From contig NZ_AP017367.1 of the NCBI RefSeq assembly GCF_001548395.1, positions 595,001 to 659,000 on the forward strand: a stretch of 64,000 nt of DNA. The letters run 5' to 3'. The stretch is from Leptolyngbya sp. O-77. Lineage in GTDB: Bacteria > Cyanobacteriota > Cyanobacteriia > Elainellales > Elainellaceae. The translations under genes and the position numbers were made by a program. Each line of letters starts with the position of its first letter. Positions within the stretch are counted from its first letter, which is position 1. Shown here piece after piece: positions 1-9,353 of this stretch. Under the pieces are notes generated by a model. It had not been told where the DNA came from. It did no database searches and saw only the letters and a program-made list of their open reading frames with translations.

Positions 1-1402
1 GCACCAGGACAGGCGTGAGGCGGCGATCGCCCGTGTCGAGAAACCGCACTGCGCCCTGGCCGGCGCTGGTGGCGGCAAAGTCCGGAGCGGCCAGGGCTTG
101 CTGCAAGGCGCTGCGGCTATTGCCCGCACGCAGTAATCCTTCGGCGATCGCCCGCGTCGCGTCGTAGGCGGTGGCGGTGCGCCAGTTTACGATGGCTCCC
201 CAAAGTTGCTGGGCGTTGCGGGCAAAACCTGGATAGGCATCGGGACTCCAGGGCGTTGGCAAGATCATCCCTGCGACGGCCTGTTGCCCGTCCTGCAAGA
301 TTTTGTGGGTGTAGAGCGACGGGCTGCTGTATAGCGACAGCCGTCCGTTATTCGCCCGCGCTACCCCAATTGCCGGGTCGAGATAGTTGATGCTGGGGCC
401 GAGGTAAATCCCCGTTGCTTGCTGCTGAAGCGCCTGGGCGATCGCCGCCTCCGGATCAGACCCCTCAGACGCAAAATCGCACAGGTCTTCGCCCTGCTCG
501 TTCATCACTTTCACAATCTCGCCGCCACGCCCCGTCAACACATCCACAAACGCATTCCGAAATTGGTTATTGTCGGGCGCTGTGGAGTCGTAGCAGACCA
601 GGATCTTTGCAGATTGGGGCGATCGCGCCAGAATGTAGTCCACCAGCGGTGTCACCATCGACTGCGGCGTGGGCACCGCTCGAAAAATGAAGTTACCCAC
701 CTTTGCCACATCGGCATCAAAGGTGGTTGGCGAAATCATCACCAGCCCGTTTTGCTGATAAGTCGGCGCGGCCGCCATCGACGCATCCGAGGTGTTGTGC
801 CCCACCACCGCCAGCAGCTTGCGGTCGGCTACCAGCAGCTTCGCCAGTTCTCGCGTGATGGCGGGCTGATTGTCATCGTTGACAATGGTGACCTCTAGCC
901 CCCGCAATCGTGGGTCGGCTTGCCGATTGACCTCACTTTGCGCCTGCGCCACACCCCGCAAAATTTCCTGGGCGACGTTGAGGTTCGTGCCGATGGGAAC
1001 GCTGACGGCGATCGCCAGCATTTTGTCTTCCTGCGATCGCAGCCGCGCATTATTTAGATAAATTCGCGTTTCTGGGTCGTTGGGCAGCGCCTTCAGCGAC
1101 AGCTCAAACCACTCCACCGCCTTGTCGTAGTCTTGCGCGTCAAACGCGGCAATGCCCTCTTGCTTGGCAGGCGTGGTGACTGACGTGATTAACTGCCGAT
1201 TGCCAAGGCTGATTCGGTCTGGCAGGCTGCTTAGGTCTGGCGGCACCTCACCTACGGTTGGGGATGAAGACGTGCCTACAACCGTCGGCGACATTCGTCC
1301 TGGCTGAAGGCGAGGAAAAATCCAGGCAGACAGCAGACCGATTGAGCCAACGGTAACCAGCAGCGAAATGATCAAAACCGTCAGATCTTTGCTTTTTGTC
1401 AT
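1..1402 (-). CDS. ABC-type ligand-binding protein, Peripla_BP_6-like (3' end outside window)
   Basis: The reading frame is open from ATG at 1402 to the window edge, so about 467 residues are visible and the C-terminus is missing. Residues ~8-30 form one hydrophobic segment, a signal anchor, followed by a Pro/Ser/Thr-rich linker. A short TPR-like stretch follows (FDAQDYDKAVEWFELSLKAL). The remainder resembles type I periplasmic binding proteins of branched-chain amino acid/urea transporters, with landmarks such as VPIGTNLNVAQEILRGVAQA and VVGHNTSDASMAAAPTY. In cyanobacteria such TPR-plus-binding-domain proteins often occur without transporter genes, and no permease or ATPase gene lies beside it here. 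Ligand and role (uptake or sensing) cannot be read from the sequence. The 79-bp repeat array lies just upstream of its promoter region. Confidence 0.8.
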   Translation of the reverse strand, partial: MTKSKDLTVLIISLLVTVGSIGLLSAWIFPRLQPGRMSPTVVGTSSSPTVGEVPPDLSSLPDRISLGNRQLITSVTTPAKQEGIAAFDAQDYDKAVEWFELSLKALPNDPETRIYLNNARLRSQEDKMLAIAVSVPIGTNLNVAQEILRGVAQAQSEVNRQADPRLRGLEVTIVNDDNQPAITRELAKLLVADRKLLAVVGHNTSDASMAAAPTYQQNGLVMISPTTFDADVAKVGNFIFRAVPTPQSMVTPLVDYILARSPQSAKILVCYDSTAPDNNQFRNAFVDVLTGRGGEIVKVMNEQGEDLCDFASEGSDPEAAIAQALQQQATGIYLGPSINYLDPAIGVARANNGRLSLYSSPSLYTHKILQDGQQAVAGMILPTPWSPDAYPGFARNAQQLWGAIVNWRTATAYDATRAIAEGLLRAGNSRSALQQALAAPDFAATSAGQGAVRFLDTGDRRLTPVLV

Positions 1403-1552
1403 GGCGACAGGCTCCAGGGAAAATCGACAGAGATTAAGGCGCAGTCAGCCAAGCTTTGCGCTTACTCAGGAAGCTATTGCGCTCGCCTGCTCGCCTATGT
1501 CGCCAGACTAGTGCAGCATAAACATTTCAGAATCCACAGAAATTGGGGTTCG

Positions 1553-1916
1553 TAGTGAGTGCTTTAGCGCTAAAGCGCCGACTACGAACTGAGGGGTTGA
1601 CTAGGATTGCCGGAATCTCAGCGTAGCTGTGTGGGAAATCCGTAAGCGCTAAAGCGCCGACTACGAACTGAGGGGTTGACTAGGATTGCCGGAATCTCAG
1701 CGTAGCTGTGTGGGAAATTCGTGAGCGCTAAAGCGCCGACTACGAACTGAGGGGTTGACCAGGATTGCCGGAATCTCAGCGTAGCTGTGTGGGAAATCCG
1801 TAAGCGCTAAAGCGCCGACTACGAACTGAGGGGTTGACCAGGATTGCCGGAATCTCAGCGTAGCTGTGTGAGAAATCCGTAAGCGCTAAAGCGCTCACTA
1901 CAAACTGAGGGGTTAA
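1553..1916. repeat. 79-bp tandem repeat array, four full copies plus a partial fifth
   Basis: Units starting AGCGCTAAAGCGCC begin at 1566, 1645, 1724, 1803 and 1882, an exact 79-bp period; the last copy breaks off after about 35 bp. Each unit carries the GCGCTAAAGCGC palindrome. The first is flanked by GTTCGTAGT and ACTACGAAC, making a larger hairpin of REP type. 79 is not a multiple of three and no coherent protein is encoded, so the array is non-coding. It fills most of the 1403-1956 gap between the binding-protein gene and the VOC gene. Confidence 0.9.
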
Positions 1917-1956
1917 CCCTAAAACTAAAGTTGACAAAACGAAAGTTGACAAACCA

Positions 1957-2316
1957 CTAGGCGGGCACGGCAACTGGCTCGTAAAGGTACTCAAACCAGT
2001 TGCCGTCGGGGTCGCGGCCATAGAACGAAGCCGTGCCGTCGCGGTGTTCGTGGACGGGCGTGACTTGAACCCCTTCGGATTTCAACTGCTCGTAGGCGGC
2101 ATCCACCTCAGCGCGATCGCCAAACACAAAGCCAAAGTGGGGCCCCGCCTGCTCGTAGGCGGCACTCAGCAGCGCCAGTCCGTCGTCCCCCGCTTTCAGA
2201 TATGCCCAGTCTGGGTCTTTCCAAACCAGATCCATGCCCAAGTTCTGATAGAACTGCGCCGCCCGATCCAGATCCTCGACGCGGATCGCCACATGCCCAA
2301 TGCGCTTTAGTTTCAT
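1957..2316 (-). CDS. VOC family protein (glyoxalase/bleomycin-resistance fold)
   Basis: This is a 119-residue single-domain vicinal-oxygen-chelate protein. It shows the family start IGHVAIRVEDLDRAAQFYQ, with the first metal-ligand His at residue 8. It ends with the typical DPDGNWFEYLYEP, whose Glu is the usual second-half metal ligand. VOC proteins are cytosolic metalloenzymes such as lactoylglutathione lyase and dioxygenases, or resistance proteins; the substrate cannot be assigned here. The start is ATG at 2316. It stands alone: the 79-bp repeat array lies downstream and the NfeD/flotillin pair diverges upstream. Confidence 0.85.
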   Translation of the reverse strand: MKLKRIGHVAIRVEDLDRAAQFYQNLGMDLVWKDPDWAYLKAGDDGLALLSAAYEQAGPHFGFVFGDRAEVDAAYEQLKSEGVQVTPVHEHRDGTASFYGRDPDGNWFEYLYEPVAVPA

Positions 2317-2535
2317 AGCCTTTAGACGTTAAGAAACAGTCACGTTTGCCTTACTTCTATTCTAGGGCCGCTAGGATGGGCGCATAGAACTCCGGTTTCA
2401 GGAATGTTGGCTAACTTTGCTGTAGTGGATTCTGAGTAGACGATTTTTTCGCTGGCACATTTGCCCCTACTGCCAAGTCAGCACGACGGGGCGATCGCAA
2501 CAAGTTTCAGCCCTCTTCTTAAGTCTGCCGTCATC

Positions 2536-3294
2536 ATGCCGGTCTTTGCTGCTGCTAACTTACCTTACTGGGTGCTGCTGGGAATTGGAGTGGCGCTGTT
2601 TCTGGTGGTCATTTTTTCTGGCGGCGGCGATGATGCAGATTTAGACGCTGATCTGGATTTGGATGCCGATCTGGATATGGATCTGGATGCAGAGTTGGAC
2701 GCAGACTTCGAGGTTTCTGCGCCGCTCGATCTAGATACCGATGTAGATTCTGGCAGCGAATTCAGTCCGCTAGACGTGCTGCGGTGGTTTGGGTTGGGTC
2801 GTGCGCCGCTAATGCTGTTGCTGGCGACAGACTTCAGCCTTTGGGGGCTGCTGGGCTGGATGGGCAATGTGTTTCTGGGGGGAACCCTGGAAACGCTGCT
2901 GGGGAGTCTGGCAAATGGCTCTGTGCTGCTGGGGTCGTTTGGGCTGGCGCTGGTGCTAGGTGGGCAAATTGCGCGGCCGCTGGGGCGAATGTTTGCCTCG
3001 TTTGGAGAAGATGCCAGTGGCGATCGCCTCGTGGGTTGTCTGGGGATTGTCAGCACGGGGCACATTCCCAGCGTGGCAGAAGGGCGCATTGGCCAGGTAG
3101 ACGTGCTGGATGCAGCCCGCAATCGGGTGACGGTGAACGCTATGCTGCCAGACTGGGCCAGCGTGTTGCCCCAGCGGGGAGACGCGGTGCTGGTAATTGA
3201 GCGATCGGGAGCGGGCTATCTGGTCATTGTGAAAGACAGCCCTGACCAAGAGCGCTGGCTAAACGGTTCTCATGCTCTCAAAGATTCTCGTTGA
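2536..3294 (+). CDS. NfeD/YqiJ-like membrane protein with OB-fold C-terminus
   Basis: From ATG 2536 the protein has 252 residues; the frame is open to a TTG at 2461, but that extension looks non-coding. Residues ~8-24 form a transmembrane helix. An acidic LDADLD-type repeat stretch follows, then two or three more hydrophobic segments, then a soluble beta-rich domain with LVGCLGIVSTGHIPSVAEGR and GDAVLVIE, typical of the NfeD/YqiJ OB-fold. In bacteria these proteins are encoded beside flotillins and are thought to act with them in membrane microdomains. The flotillin gene starts 30 bp downstream, so the two are probably co-transcribed. The Asp-repeat linker is unusual. Confidence 0.8.
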   Translation: MPVFAAANLPYWVLLGIGVALFLVVIFSGGGDDADLDADLDLDADLDMDLDAELDADFEVSAPLDLDTDVDSGSEFSPLDVLRWFGLGRAPLMLLLATDFSLWGLLGWMGNVFLGGTLETLLGSLANGSVLLGSFGLALVLGGQIARPLGRMFASFGEDASGDRLVGCLGIVSTGHIPSVAEGRIGQVDVLDAARNRVTVNAMLPDWASVLPQRGDAVLVIERSGAGYLVIVKDSPDQERWLNGSHALKDSR

Positions 3295-3324
3295 GCTACT
3301 TTAGTTTATCTCAGGGATATTCCA

Positions 3325-5256
3325 ATGCTGTTCTGGCTAACGTTCATTCAGTCTTTGCCTACGGTTCCGGTTTATGAACTGGACGAGTTTCAGGCGCGTG
3401 ATGCTGAGTATTCCGAAATTGTGGCGATCGCCCCGCTCGACACTGCGCCTGCTCCCTCTACGCTGGCCCAGCTTCCCGTAAGCGGACTGCTCGTATTCCC
3501 AGCGCTAATCGGCAGTCTGGTTCTATTGCTCCTGGTAGCAGTTTTTGCGTACACCCGTGTTTACAAAATTACGCCCAACAACGAGGCATTTGTGCGAACG
3601 GGCGGGGTCTTTTTTAAGCGCAAAACCGTGATTTTGAATGGGGGCTGTGTTGTTCTTCCCGGCTTTCATGAACTGACTCGCGTCCCCTTGCGCGAAATTT
3701 CCATCGACGTGGAGCGGGCCGGTAAACTTGCCGTTCGCACCAAAGATTACCTGCGGGCTGATATGCGGGCTACTTTCTATGTCTGCATCACGGCCTCTGA
3801 GGAGGATGTGCTAACGGCTGCTGCACGGCTATCGCAGGGCAACAAGATTACGCCGGAAGACATCAAAAACGCGCTGGAAAAGCGGGCAGATGACGCGATT
3901 CGGGCCGCTGCAAAAACAAAGAGTCTGGCGGAAATCGACTCCGACAAGCTGGGCTTTGCCCAAGAGGTGCTGAACCTGATGCAGCCTGACCTGGCGAAAG
4001 TTGGGCTGACGCTGAACAACATTGCCGTGTCGGAAATTCAGGAAAGCGACACCTACGACACCAACAACTTCTTTGACGCGCAGGGTGTGCGGCTGCGGAC
4101 GGAGACGATTCAAAAATCCATTCAGCAAAAGCGGGAAGTGGAACTGGCTACGCAGGTCGCCATCGAGCAAAAAGAACTGGATGCTGAGAAGCGATCGCTC
4201 CAAATTTTGCAAGAAAAAGAAACCGCTCGGCTGGAGCAGCAGTTGCAGGTAGAAAGCCTGAAGGCACAGCGGGAGCGAGAAATTGAAGAATCCAAAGTGA
4301 AGGAACTGGCTGCCACGCAGCGGGCTAAGATTCTCCAGGAAAAAACGGTGGAAGAGGAGCAAATCCGCAAGCAATTGAGCGTGCAGCAGAGCCAAATTCA
4401 GGCGGACATTGCTCTAGAGGAACAGCAGAAAAAGCTGAAAGTAGCTCAGGCGTTGCAGCAGCAGGAGGCAGACCTGGCAGAAATCACCCGCCAAAAAACG
4501 GTGGAATCGCAGCGGCTAGAGGCACAGGTGCAGGTGGCAGAGTCCGAGCGGCTGGCGCGAATTGCCCAGGAGGATGCGGCGATCGCCATTGCCACCAAGC
4601 GCAAGGAAAGCCTGGAGGCCGACGCAGAGCGGGCCCGCGCCGAAGCGGGCGTAACTACCGCGACCGAATTGGAAATCGCCGAACGGCAGCGCCAGCTTGC
4701 GGTGATCGCCGCCGAACGCGCCGCCCAGGAAAAGCGCATTTCAGAACAAAACGTGGTGGAAATCGACGTGTTCCGCCGTCGTCGTCAGGCAGAAATCGCC
4801 CGTCAGGCGGCAGAGCTAGAGGCCGAGTCCATCCGCACCCTGGCCGCCGCCCAGCGCGACAAGCTGCTGGCCGAAGCCGAGGGTTTACAAGCAGAGCTTA
4901 CTGCCCGCAACCTGATCAGCACCCCCAACCTGACGGCGCAAACGCTGATCACGCTCTGGCCAGAACTCTCCGAAAAACTGCCGGAAATCGTCAAAGCGCT
5001 GGCTCCGCAGCCAGGTGTACTGGGCGATGCCCGCATCTACGCCTTCCCTGGCGCAGGCAGCAACGGCAACGGCAAAAGCCCCGACGTGAGCCAACTCTTG
5101 CTGTCTACCAGCGGGCTGTCGCTGATTAACACGCTGCTAGACGAAGGCAAGCTGAGTCAACTCATCGGGGCGATCGCCCAACTCCTGCGCGACCCCAACA
5201 GCCCGACCCAGCCCGCCGATTCCGCAGCCCCGCCTGTGTCGGTAGAGTTGGAATAG
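3325..5256 (+). CDS. flotillin family protein (YqiK/FloT-like)
   Basis: The protein has 643 residues. One membrane segment (LLVFPALIGSLVLLLLVAVF, ~residues 52-72) is followed by an SPFH/band-7 domain (~80-300; VYKITPNNEAFVRTGG, DYLRADMRATFYV). A long Glu/Arg/Ala-rich coiled coil comes next (~300-510; repeated RAEAGVTTATE- and AERAAQEKR-type heptads), then a flotillin-type tail. Flotillins are membrane-anchored scaffold proteins of detergent-resistant microdomains that oligomerise through the coiled coil. The preceding NfeD/YqiJ-like gene is the standard partner and a shared operon is likely. Start is ATG 3325. Confidence 0.9.
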   Translation: MLFWLTFIQSLPTVPVYELDEFQARDAEYSEIVAIAPLDTAPAPSTLAQLPVSGLLVFPALIGSLVLLLLVAVFAYTRVYKITPNNEAFVRTGGVFFKRKTVILNGGCVVLPGFHELTRVPLREISIDVERAGKLAVRTKDYLRADMRATFYVCITASEEDVLTAAARLSQGNKITPEDIKNALEKRADDAIRAAAKTKSLAEIDSDKLGFAQEVLNLMQPDLAKVGLTLNNIAVSEIQESDTYDTNNFFDAQGVRLRTETIQKSIQQKREVELATQVAIEQKELDAEKRSLQILQEKETARLEQQLQVESLKAQREREIEESKVKELAATQRAKILQEKTVEEEQIRKQLSVQQSQIQADIALEEQQKKLKVAQALQQQEADLAEITRQKTVESQRLEAQVQVAESERLARIAQEDAAIAIATKRKESLEADAERARAEAGVTTATELEIAERQRQLAVIAAERAAQEKRISEQNVVEIDVFRRRRQAEIARQAAELEAESIRTLAAAQRDKLLAEAEGLQAELTARNLISTPNLTAQTLITLWPELSEKLPEIVKALAPQPGVLGDARIYAFPGAGSNGNGKSPDVSQLLLSTSGLSLINTLLDEGKLSQLIGAIAQLLRDPNSPTQPADSAAPPVSVELE

Positions 5257-5286
5257 TTCCAGGACTGATGCACTGCGTCGGTTTTC

Positions 5287-5385
5287 TGGGTTGTGGACAA
5301 TTTCTCACGGGCTGCGTCCGCGAGAAATCGTCCCACTGCGTTAGTCCTAAGTCCGTAGCTGCTACGGCGCTCCTAACGGATTCGT
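5287..5385. repeat. Intergenic inverted repeats between flotillin and sulfotransferase genes
   Basis: Two palindromic units lie in this convergent gap: ATTTCTC…GAGAAAT around 5300-5328, enclosing CACGGGCTGCGTCCGCG, and CCGTAGCTGCTACGG around 5351-5365. They could terminate one or both converging genes, but neither has a clear T-tract. They resemble the small palindromic elements common in cyanobacterial intergenic DNA. Confidence 0.5.
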
Positions 5386-6254
5386 GAATTCGCAACTGGT
5401 TCGTATCCCAAGGCGTTTAGAATCTCTGCGAATTTCTCGTTTAGAACCGCAATCGTTTCCGGTTGCAGCTTGCGCGTGTGATCTCCGGGAAGCACCTGTC
5501 GCTTGTGGCGATAAACGTCTTCATCTTCCACCTGGAAATCGGTTTTGTGAGCCTCAAAAAGCTCCTGATAGAGTGTGGAGAAAGTGGGACTGGGCGATCG
5601 CTCTTTCCGCTGAACCAGCGGCAGCTTTTCTAGCAGCGATAGCAGTCCTTTGGGCTGAATTTCAGTTGGGATATTTGGCTCTGGTGCAATAAAAACTGAC
5701 AGGAACTTTGCCAGCCATTCCTGATAGTTGAGTACCATATCCTCATACTTCAAAAAGAGGACATTCTCTCGTCCCAGCAGGTTGGCAATCACGTAGTTAT
5801 AGCGATCGATCACAACGGGCGATCGCTCGATTACAAACGCATCAATACCCCGCTCAATCCATTCCTGTCGGGCGGCTTCATCCGGATTGAAAATCGCCGG
5901 ATTGACCGGATGACTAAAGGCATTGGAAAAGAACGAAGAAACCAGCACGTCTCGCGGATCTCGTAGATGCAGAACTACCGAGAAATCTTCTATTCCTTCG
6001 GGAATAGAAGGCATCGCTTCGAGCGAGCGAATCGGGCCGAAGCAAGCTCGCTTTTCTGCCTGACTCAGATATTTTTGGATGAACCCATTCCAGGACAATT
6101 CCTTCACTTCTTGATAGCCCGCCGCCTTGTTGTTAATGGTGAAATACTCCATTTCCAACTCCCGCGCAATCTGCCGCGTCAGCCGATGCAAAAACATCGA
6201 AGCTGCTTTGTGGACGGTGTAGATCAAAATGGGACGGTCTGCCGAAGAAGTCAT
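5373..6254 (-). CDS. sulfotransferase domain protein
   Basis: The start is taken at the ATG giving MTSSADRPILIYTVHKAASM (6254), 293 residues; the frame is open 44 codons further up but overlaps the divergent gene. The N-terminal beta strand plus loop ILIYTVHKAASMFLHRL is the PAPS 5'-phosphosulfate-binding position. VLHLRDPRDVLVSSFF is the 3'-phosphate-binding RDPRD…S motif of the sulfotransferase fold. Such enzymes transfer sulfate from PAPS to sugars, lipids or other alcohols. It is divergent from a two-domain glycosyltransferase with only ~97 bp between start codons, so a role in modifying a surface glycan is a reasonable inference. The acceptor is unknown. Confidence 0.8.
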   Translation of the reverse strand: MTSSADRPILIYTVHKAASMFLHRLTRQIARELEMEYFTINNKAAGYQEVKELSWNGFIQKYLSQAEKRACFGPIRSLEAMPSIPEGIEDFSVVLHLRDPRDVLVSSFFSNAFSHPVNPAIFNPDEAARQEWIERGIDAFVIERSPVVIDRYNYVIANLLGRENVLFLKYEDMVLNYQEWLAKFLSVFIAPEPNIPTEIQPKGLLSLLEKLPLVQRKERSPSPTFSTLYQELFEAHKTDFQVEDEDVYRHKRQVLPGDHTRKLQPETIAVLNEKFAEILNALGYEPVANSRIR

Positions 6255-6351
6255 AGCAAATCTAGAGGGGTTAGCGGGATGCCCTAAGATAAACTCTAGC
6301 GCTTTGCGTCCCCCATACTTGGTTTTTGCCTGCTGTCTGCGATCGCCCTCC

Positions 6352-8250
6352 ATGAAAATTGCCATCCAAAATCCCTTTTTCGACAAGCCTTACATTGCCG
6401 AAGTCGAAATGTCTCGGCGGCTGGTGCTGGCCGCAGAAAACATTGGCTGGCAGGCGGTCGAAGTGCAAACCGGCGGCGAAATTCGCGCCGCCCAGCCCGA
6501 TTGCGTCATCGTACTGCACCACTGGACTCCAAAAGTGGCTCCGGTGCCCACCTACCTCTGCATGTGGAGTCCGCCCGAATTTTTTGAAGGCACCGATCGC
6601 CTGATTGCCAACACCCTGTCCTACGATGGCTACCTGATCGGCTCCCGCATCGTCGATCGCTGGCTGCACCACCTGCTCTGTCACACCCCCAAGCGCTACT
6701 TCAAAACGCCCTTCTACACCAGCGCCCCCAAAACGGCCTATCGCCCACCCGACCTGAGCCAGCCGCGCTTGGTCTATCTGGGGTCAAACTGGGACGGGCC
6801 CCGCTTCCAGCAACTCTTTGAAGGGCTAGACCAGCAGCCCTACATGGACGTATACGGCAACCCCGACGGCTGGAAGTATCTAAACCAAGCTCATCGCGGC
6901 GCACTGCCCTACGACGGCAGCAGCGTGTTTGAGGCGATTCACAGCGCTGGCGTGGGGCTGTGTCTGCACCGCGAAGAACACCGCCAAGCCGAAATGCCCT
7001 CCATGCGGATCTTTGAAATCGCCGCAGCGGGAGCCGTCGCCATTTGCAGCGAACACGCCTTCATTCGCGAAGCCTTTGGCGACACAGTGCTGTATATCGA
7101 TGCCGATGCAGACCCCGCAGAACAGGTCGAGCAAATTTCGCAGCATATGGGCTGGATTGCCCAGCACCCGCAGCAGGCTGAAGCCATGGCCGCCGCCGCT
7201 CACGAAATTTTTATCCAGCACTACACGCTAGAAAAGCATTTGCTCGATCTGTTGCCACACCACGAAGCGCTGTTGTCAGAAAAGGGCTTTGTGCCTGCGT
7301 CTATCAGTGCCCAACCGCCTGCCCCGGTGCAGGTGATTGTGCGCGTAGGCGGTCGCCCCCTGTCTTATATTCGCCGCGCCCTAGACAGCCTCGCCGCCCA
7401 GACCTATCCAAATATCGGCGTGATTTTGGTGGAATATCAGCCTGTACCGGGGCTGGATGAGGCGTTTTTGGGGCAATATGGCGATCGCCTCCAGTTTCGC
7501 CGCCTCGCCAGCCCCGCCCCCCTGCCGCAGCACCCACCCCTCTGGACAGGGCTCCGCGCCGTCGATGCGCCCTACTTTGCCATTCTGGACGACGACGACG
7601 CGATCCATCCCAACCATTTGCAAACTCTGGTAAAGATCCTCGAACAGCAGCCCAACATTGGGGTTGCCTACTCTGGCACGCTCAAGGTTCTAGAATCCGG
7701 CAGCCCTGAAACATTGCACCACATTGACACCATCACGCTGCCCTACTTCCAACCCTTTCGACTGCAAGATTTGCTAGAGCTAAGAAACTTCATGCCGCCC
7801 AATTCCTACGTCGTTCGCCGTCAGTTGCTTCAAGACATTCTCGACCGCGACCCGCTGCTGGATCTGGGCGAAGACTTTTGCCTGGTGCTAATGCTCTGCC
7901 AGCGGGCCGAATTTTGCTTTAGCTACGAGGCCACCGCCGAAGTCTACTGGCGCAGCGACACCCAAGACAACGCCAGCTACAGCGGCAAACCTGCCTGGCG
8001 CGATGCGATGCGCCGCCTCCGTCTGATGTTTTGGAAGCAGGAGTTTGCGCCCGGACAAACCCTCCCCAGCCTGCAAGAGTTGCGCGATCGCGAACGGCAA
8101 GCCAGCCGGCCCGAAGCGATCCAGCGCCTTGAGGCAGAACTCGGCCGCGCCCGTGGCCGTATCGCCGCAATGGAAACCAGCAAATTCTGGCAATTGCGCG
8201 ATCGCTGGTTTCGGCTGAAGCGGCGGCTGGGGCTGCCAGTAGAAGAGTGA
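6352..8250 (+). CDS. two-domain glycosyltransferase (CgeB/GT1-like plus GT2)
   Basis: ATG 6352 (MKIAIQNPFFDKPY) gives 632 residues. Residues 1-~310 look like a CgeB/GT-B-type glycosyltransferase, with RLVYLGSNWDGPR and the nucleotide-sugar region MPSMRIFEIAAAGAVAICSE. Residues ~325-560 form a GT2 (GT-A) domain: VQVIVRVGGRPLSYIRRALD, with the metal-binding acidic cluster AILDDDDAIHPNH. The C-terminus is an Arg/Glu-rich coiled tail. Fusions of two glycosyltransferase folds usually build polysaccharide or protein glycans and add two linkages. No membrane span is evident. The divergent sulfotransferase suggests a sulfated glycan product, which is an inference. The sugars are unknown. Confidence 0.8.
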   Translation: MKIAIQNPFFDKPYIAEVEMSRRLVLAAENIGWQAVEVQTGGEIRAAQPDCVIVLHHWTPKVAPVPTYLCMWSPPEFFEGTDRLIANTLSYDGYLIGSRIVDRWLHHLLCHTPKRYFKTPFYTSAPKTAYRPPDLSQPRLVYLGSNWDGPRFQQLFEGLDQQPYMDVYGNPDGWKYLNQAHRGALPYDGSSVFEAIHSAGVGLCLHREEHRQAEMPSMRIFEIAAAGAVAICSEHAFIREAFGDTVLYIDADADPAEQVEQISQHMGWIAQHPQQAEAMAAAAHEIFIQHYTLEKHLLDLLPHHEALLSEKGFVPASISAQPPAPVQVIVRVGGRPLSYIRRALDSLAAQTYPNIGVILVEYQPVPGLDEAFLGQYGDRLQFRRLASPAPLPQHPPLWTGLRAVDAPYFAILDDDDAIHPNHLQTLVKILEQQPNIGVAYSGTLKVLESGSPETLHHIDTITLPYFQPFRLQDLLELRNFMPPNSYVVRRQLLQDILDRDPLLDLGEDFCLVLMLCQRAEFCFSYEATAEVYWRSDTQDNASYSGKPAWRDAMRRLRLMFWKQEFAPGQTLPSLQELRDRERQASRPEAIQRLEAELGRARGRIAAMETSKFWQLRDRWFRLKRRLGLPVEE

Positions 8251-8292
8251 TGAATCGTCAGTCTCGCCCAGTCTCGCCAATTAAGCCTGTCA

Positions 8293-9072
8293 TTAAGCCT
8301 GTTCCATCGTTCCACCCACCAAACACTGCTGCTTGCTTAGCCGCTTTTCTACATAAGCAGGCGTGTCGAGAGTGGTGCGATCGCCCAGCCTGCCCTGTAG
8401 CCCATAGGCAATCAGTCCCAGGGATTCGCGGGTCATCAGCGAGAGACGGCGCTTGCGAGAGAGGGTGTCGCGCAGAGGGCTGGGGTGGGTGATAACGGAA
8501 AAACCCACGCTTTCGTAGGTCATTTGCGATCGCCACAAGTGCGGCCAATCCGTGACCAACAAGATCCGTCGAACACCCTGAGGAAACAGAACAGCGCGAG
8601 AAAACCAGGCATTTTCCTCAGTCGTGCGAGAACATTCTTCGCCACCCAGCGCCTCAACGGGAATGCCAGCCTCCCGCAGCGATTCTACAATCAGGGGCGC
8701 ATCACTCGCGCCGCTGGCAAAAACCTTGGGCGATCGCCCCGCATTCCACAATTCAGCCACCGTAGCCACCCGCGACGGATTCAGCCGCCGCCCGCGCCCC
8801 AGCACCACAATGGCATCCACCGATTCCCCTGTATCTGGAGCGGCAAACACCGCCATACCCCGCTCCAGGGCAGAGACCCCGGTCGGAGAAACCACCACCA
8901 GCCCAAAGCAGACCAGGAACAGGATGATATTTCGGGCAACGCGGCGGGTAGACTGGGGCATCAGCCGCAGCCCGATCGCCAGGGTCGCGGCGAGCATCAG
9001 GGCCATTGGGATAGCGAGTTGCCGCATCCCGTTTTCAACATCGTGCCAGGTTAAAGAATCGAGTCCGGGCAT
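8293..9072 (-). CDS. YdcF/SanA-like DUF218 membrane protein
   Basis: The protein has 259 residues with two N-terminal hydrophobic segments (~residues 15-35 and 44-66), then a DUF218 domain. VDAIVVLGRGRRLN is the signature strand, EECSRTTEENAWFS the conserved Glu/Thr/Asn motif, and ILLVTDWPHLWRSQMTYE the last conserved block. Members of this family (YdcF, SanA, ElyC) are membrane-bound proteins linked to envelope integrity, and YdcF binds SAM. The precise reaction is unknown. It converges on the glycosyltransferase gene and diverges from ccdA. Confidence 0.85.
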   Translation of the reverse strand: MPGLDSLTWHDVENGMRQLAIPMALMLAATLAIGLRLMPQSTRRVARNIILFLVCFGLVVVSPTGVSALERGMAVFAAPDTGESVDAIVVLGRGRRLNPSRVATVAELWNAGRSPKVFASGASDAPLIVESLREAGIPVEALGGEECSRTTEENAWFSRAVLFPQGVRRILLVTDWPHLWRSQMTYESVGFSVITHPSPLRDTLSRKRRLSLMTRESLGLIAYGLQGRLGDRTTLDTPAYVEKRLSKQQCLVGGTMEQA

Positions 9073-9353
9073 GGTAGTTGCAATCCTTTACACTTGCTTA
9101 CCAGGATGGATCGGATTTTTCGGAACTGGATCGATGTTTTGATTAAGCGCCTGTGAAAATTCCGTAATCTTTCAGAAAACCGGATTCACATCATCAGGGT
9201 CGGCACTGAAAATTGCCAACTCCAGCTTCACCATACCAATACTCTGAACCAATACTCTGAGAATCTATGACCTTTCCGGGCACACTCTACAATTGAGTGG
9301 GAGAAATAAACGGCTCCGTTCCTCATAACGCTTAGCGACTTTGCCTGCTGCCC

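Noticed and set aside
1553..1916. CRISPR array
   Set aside because: Whole 79-bp units repeat with no unique spacers and no cas genes nearby.
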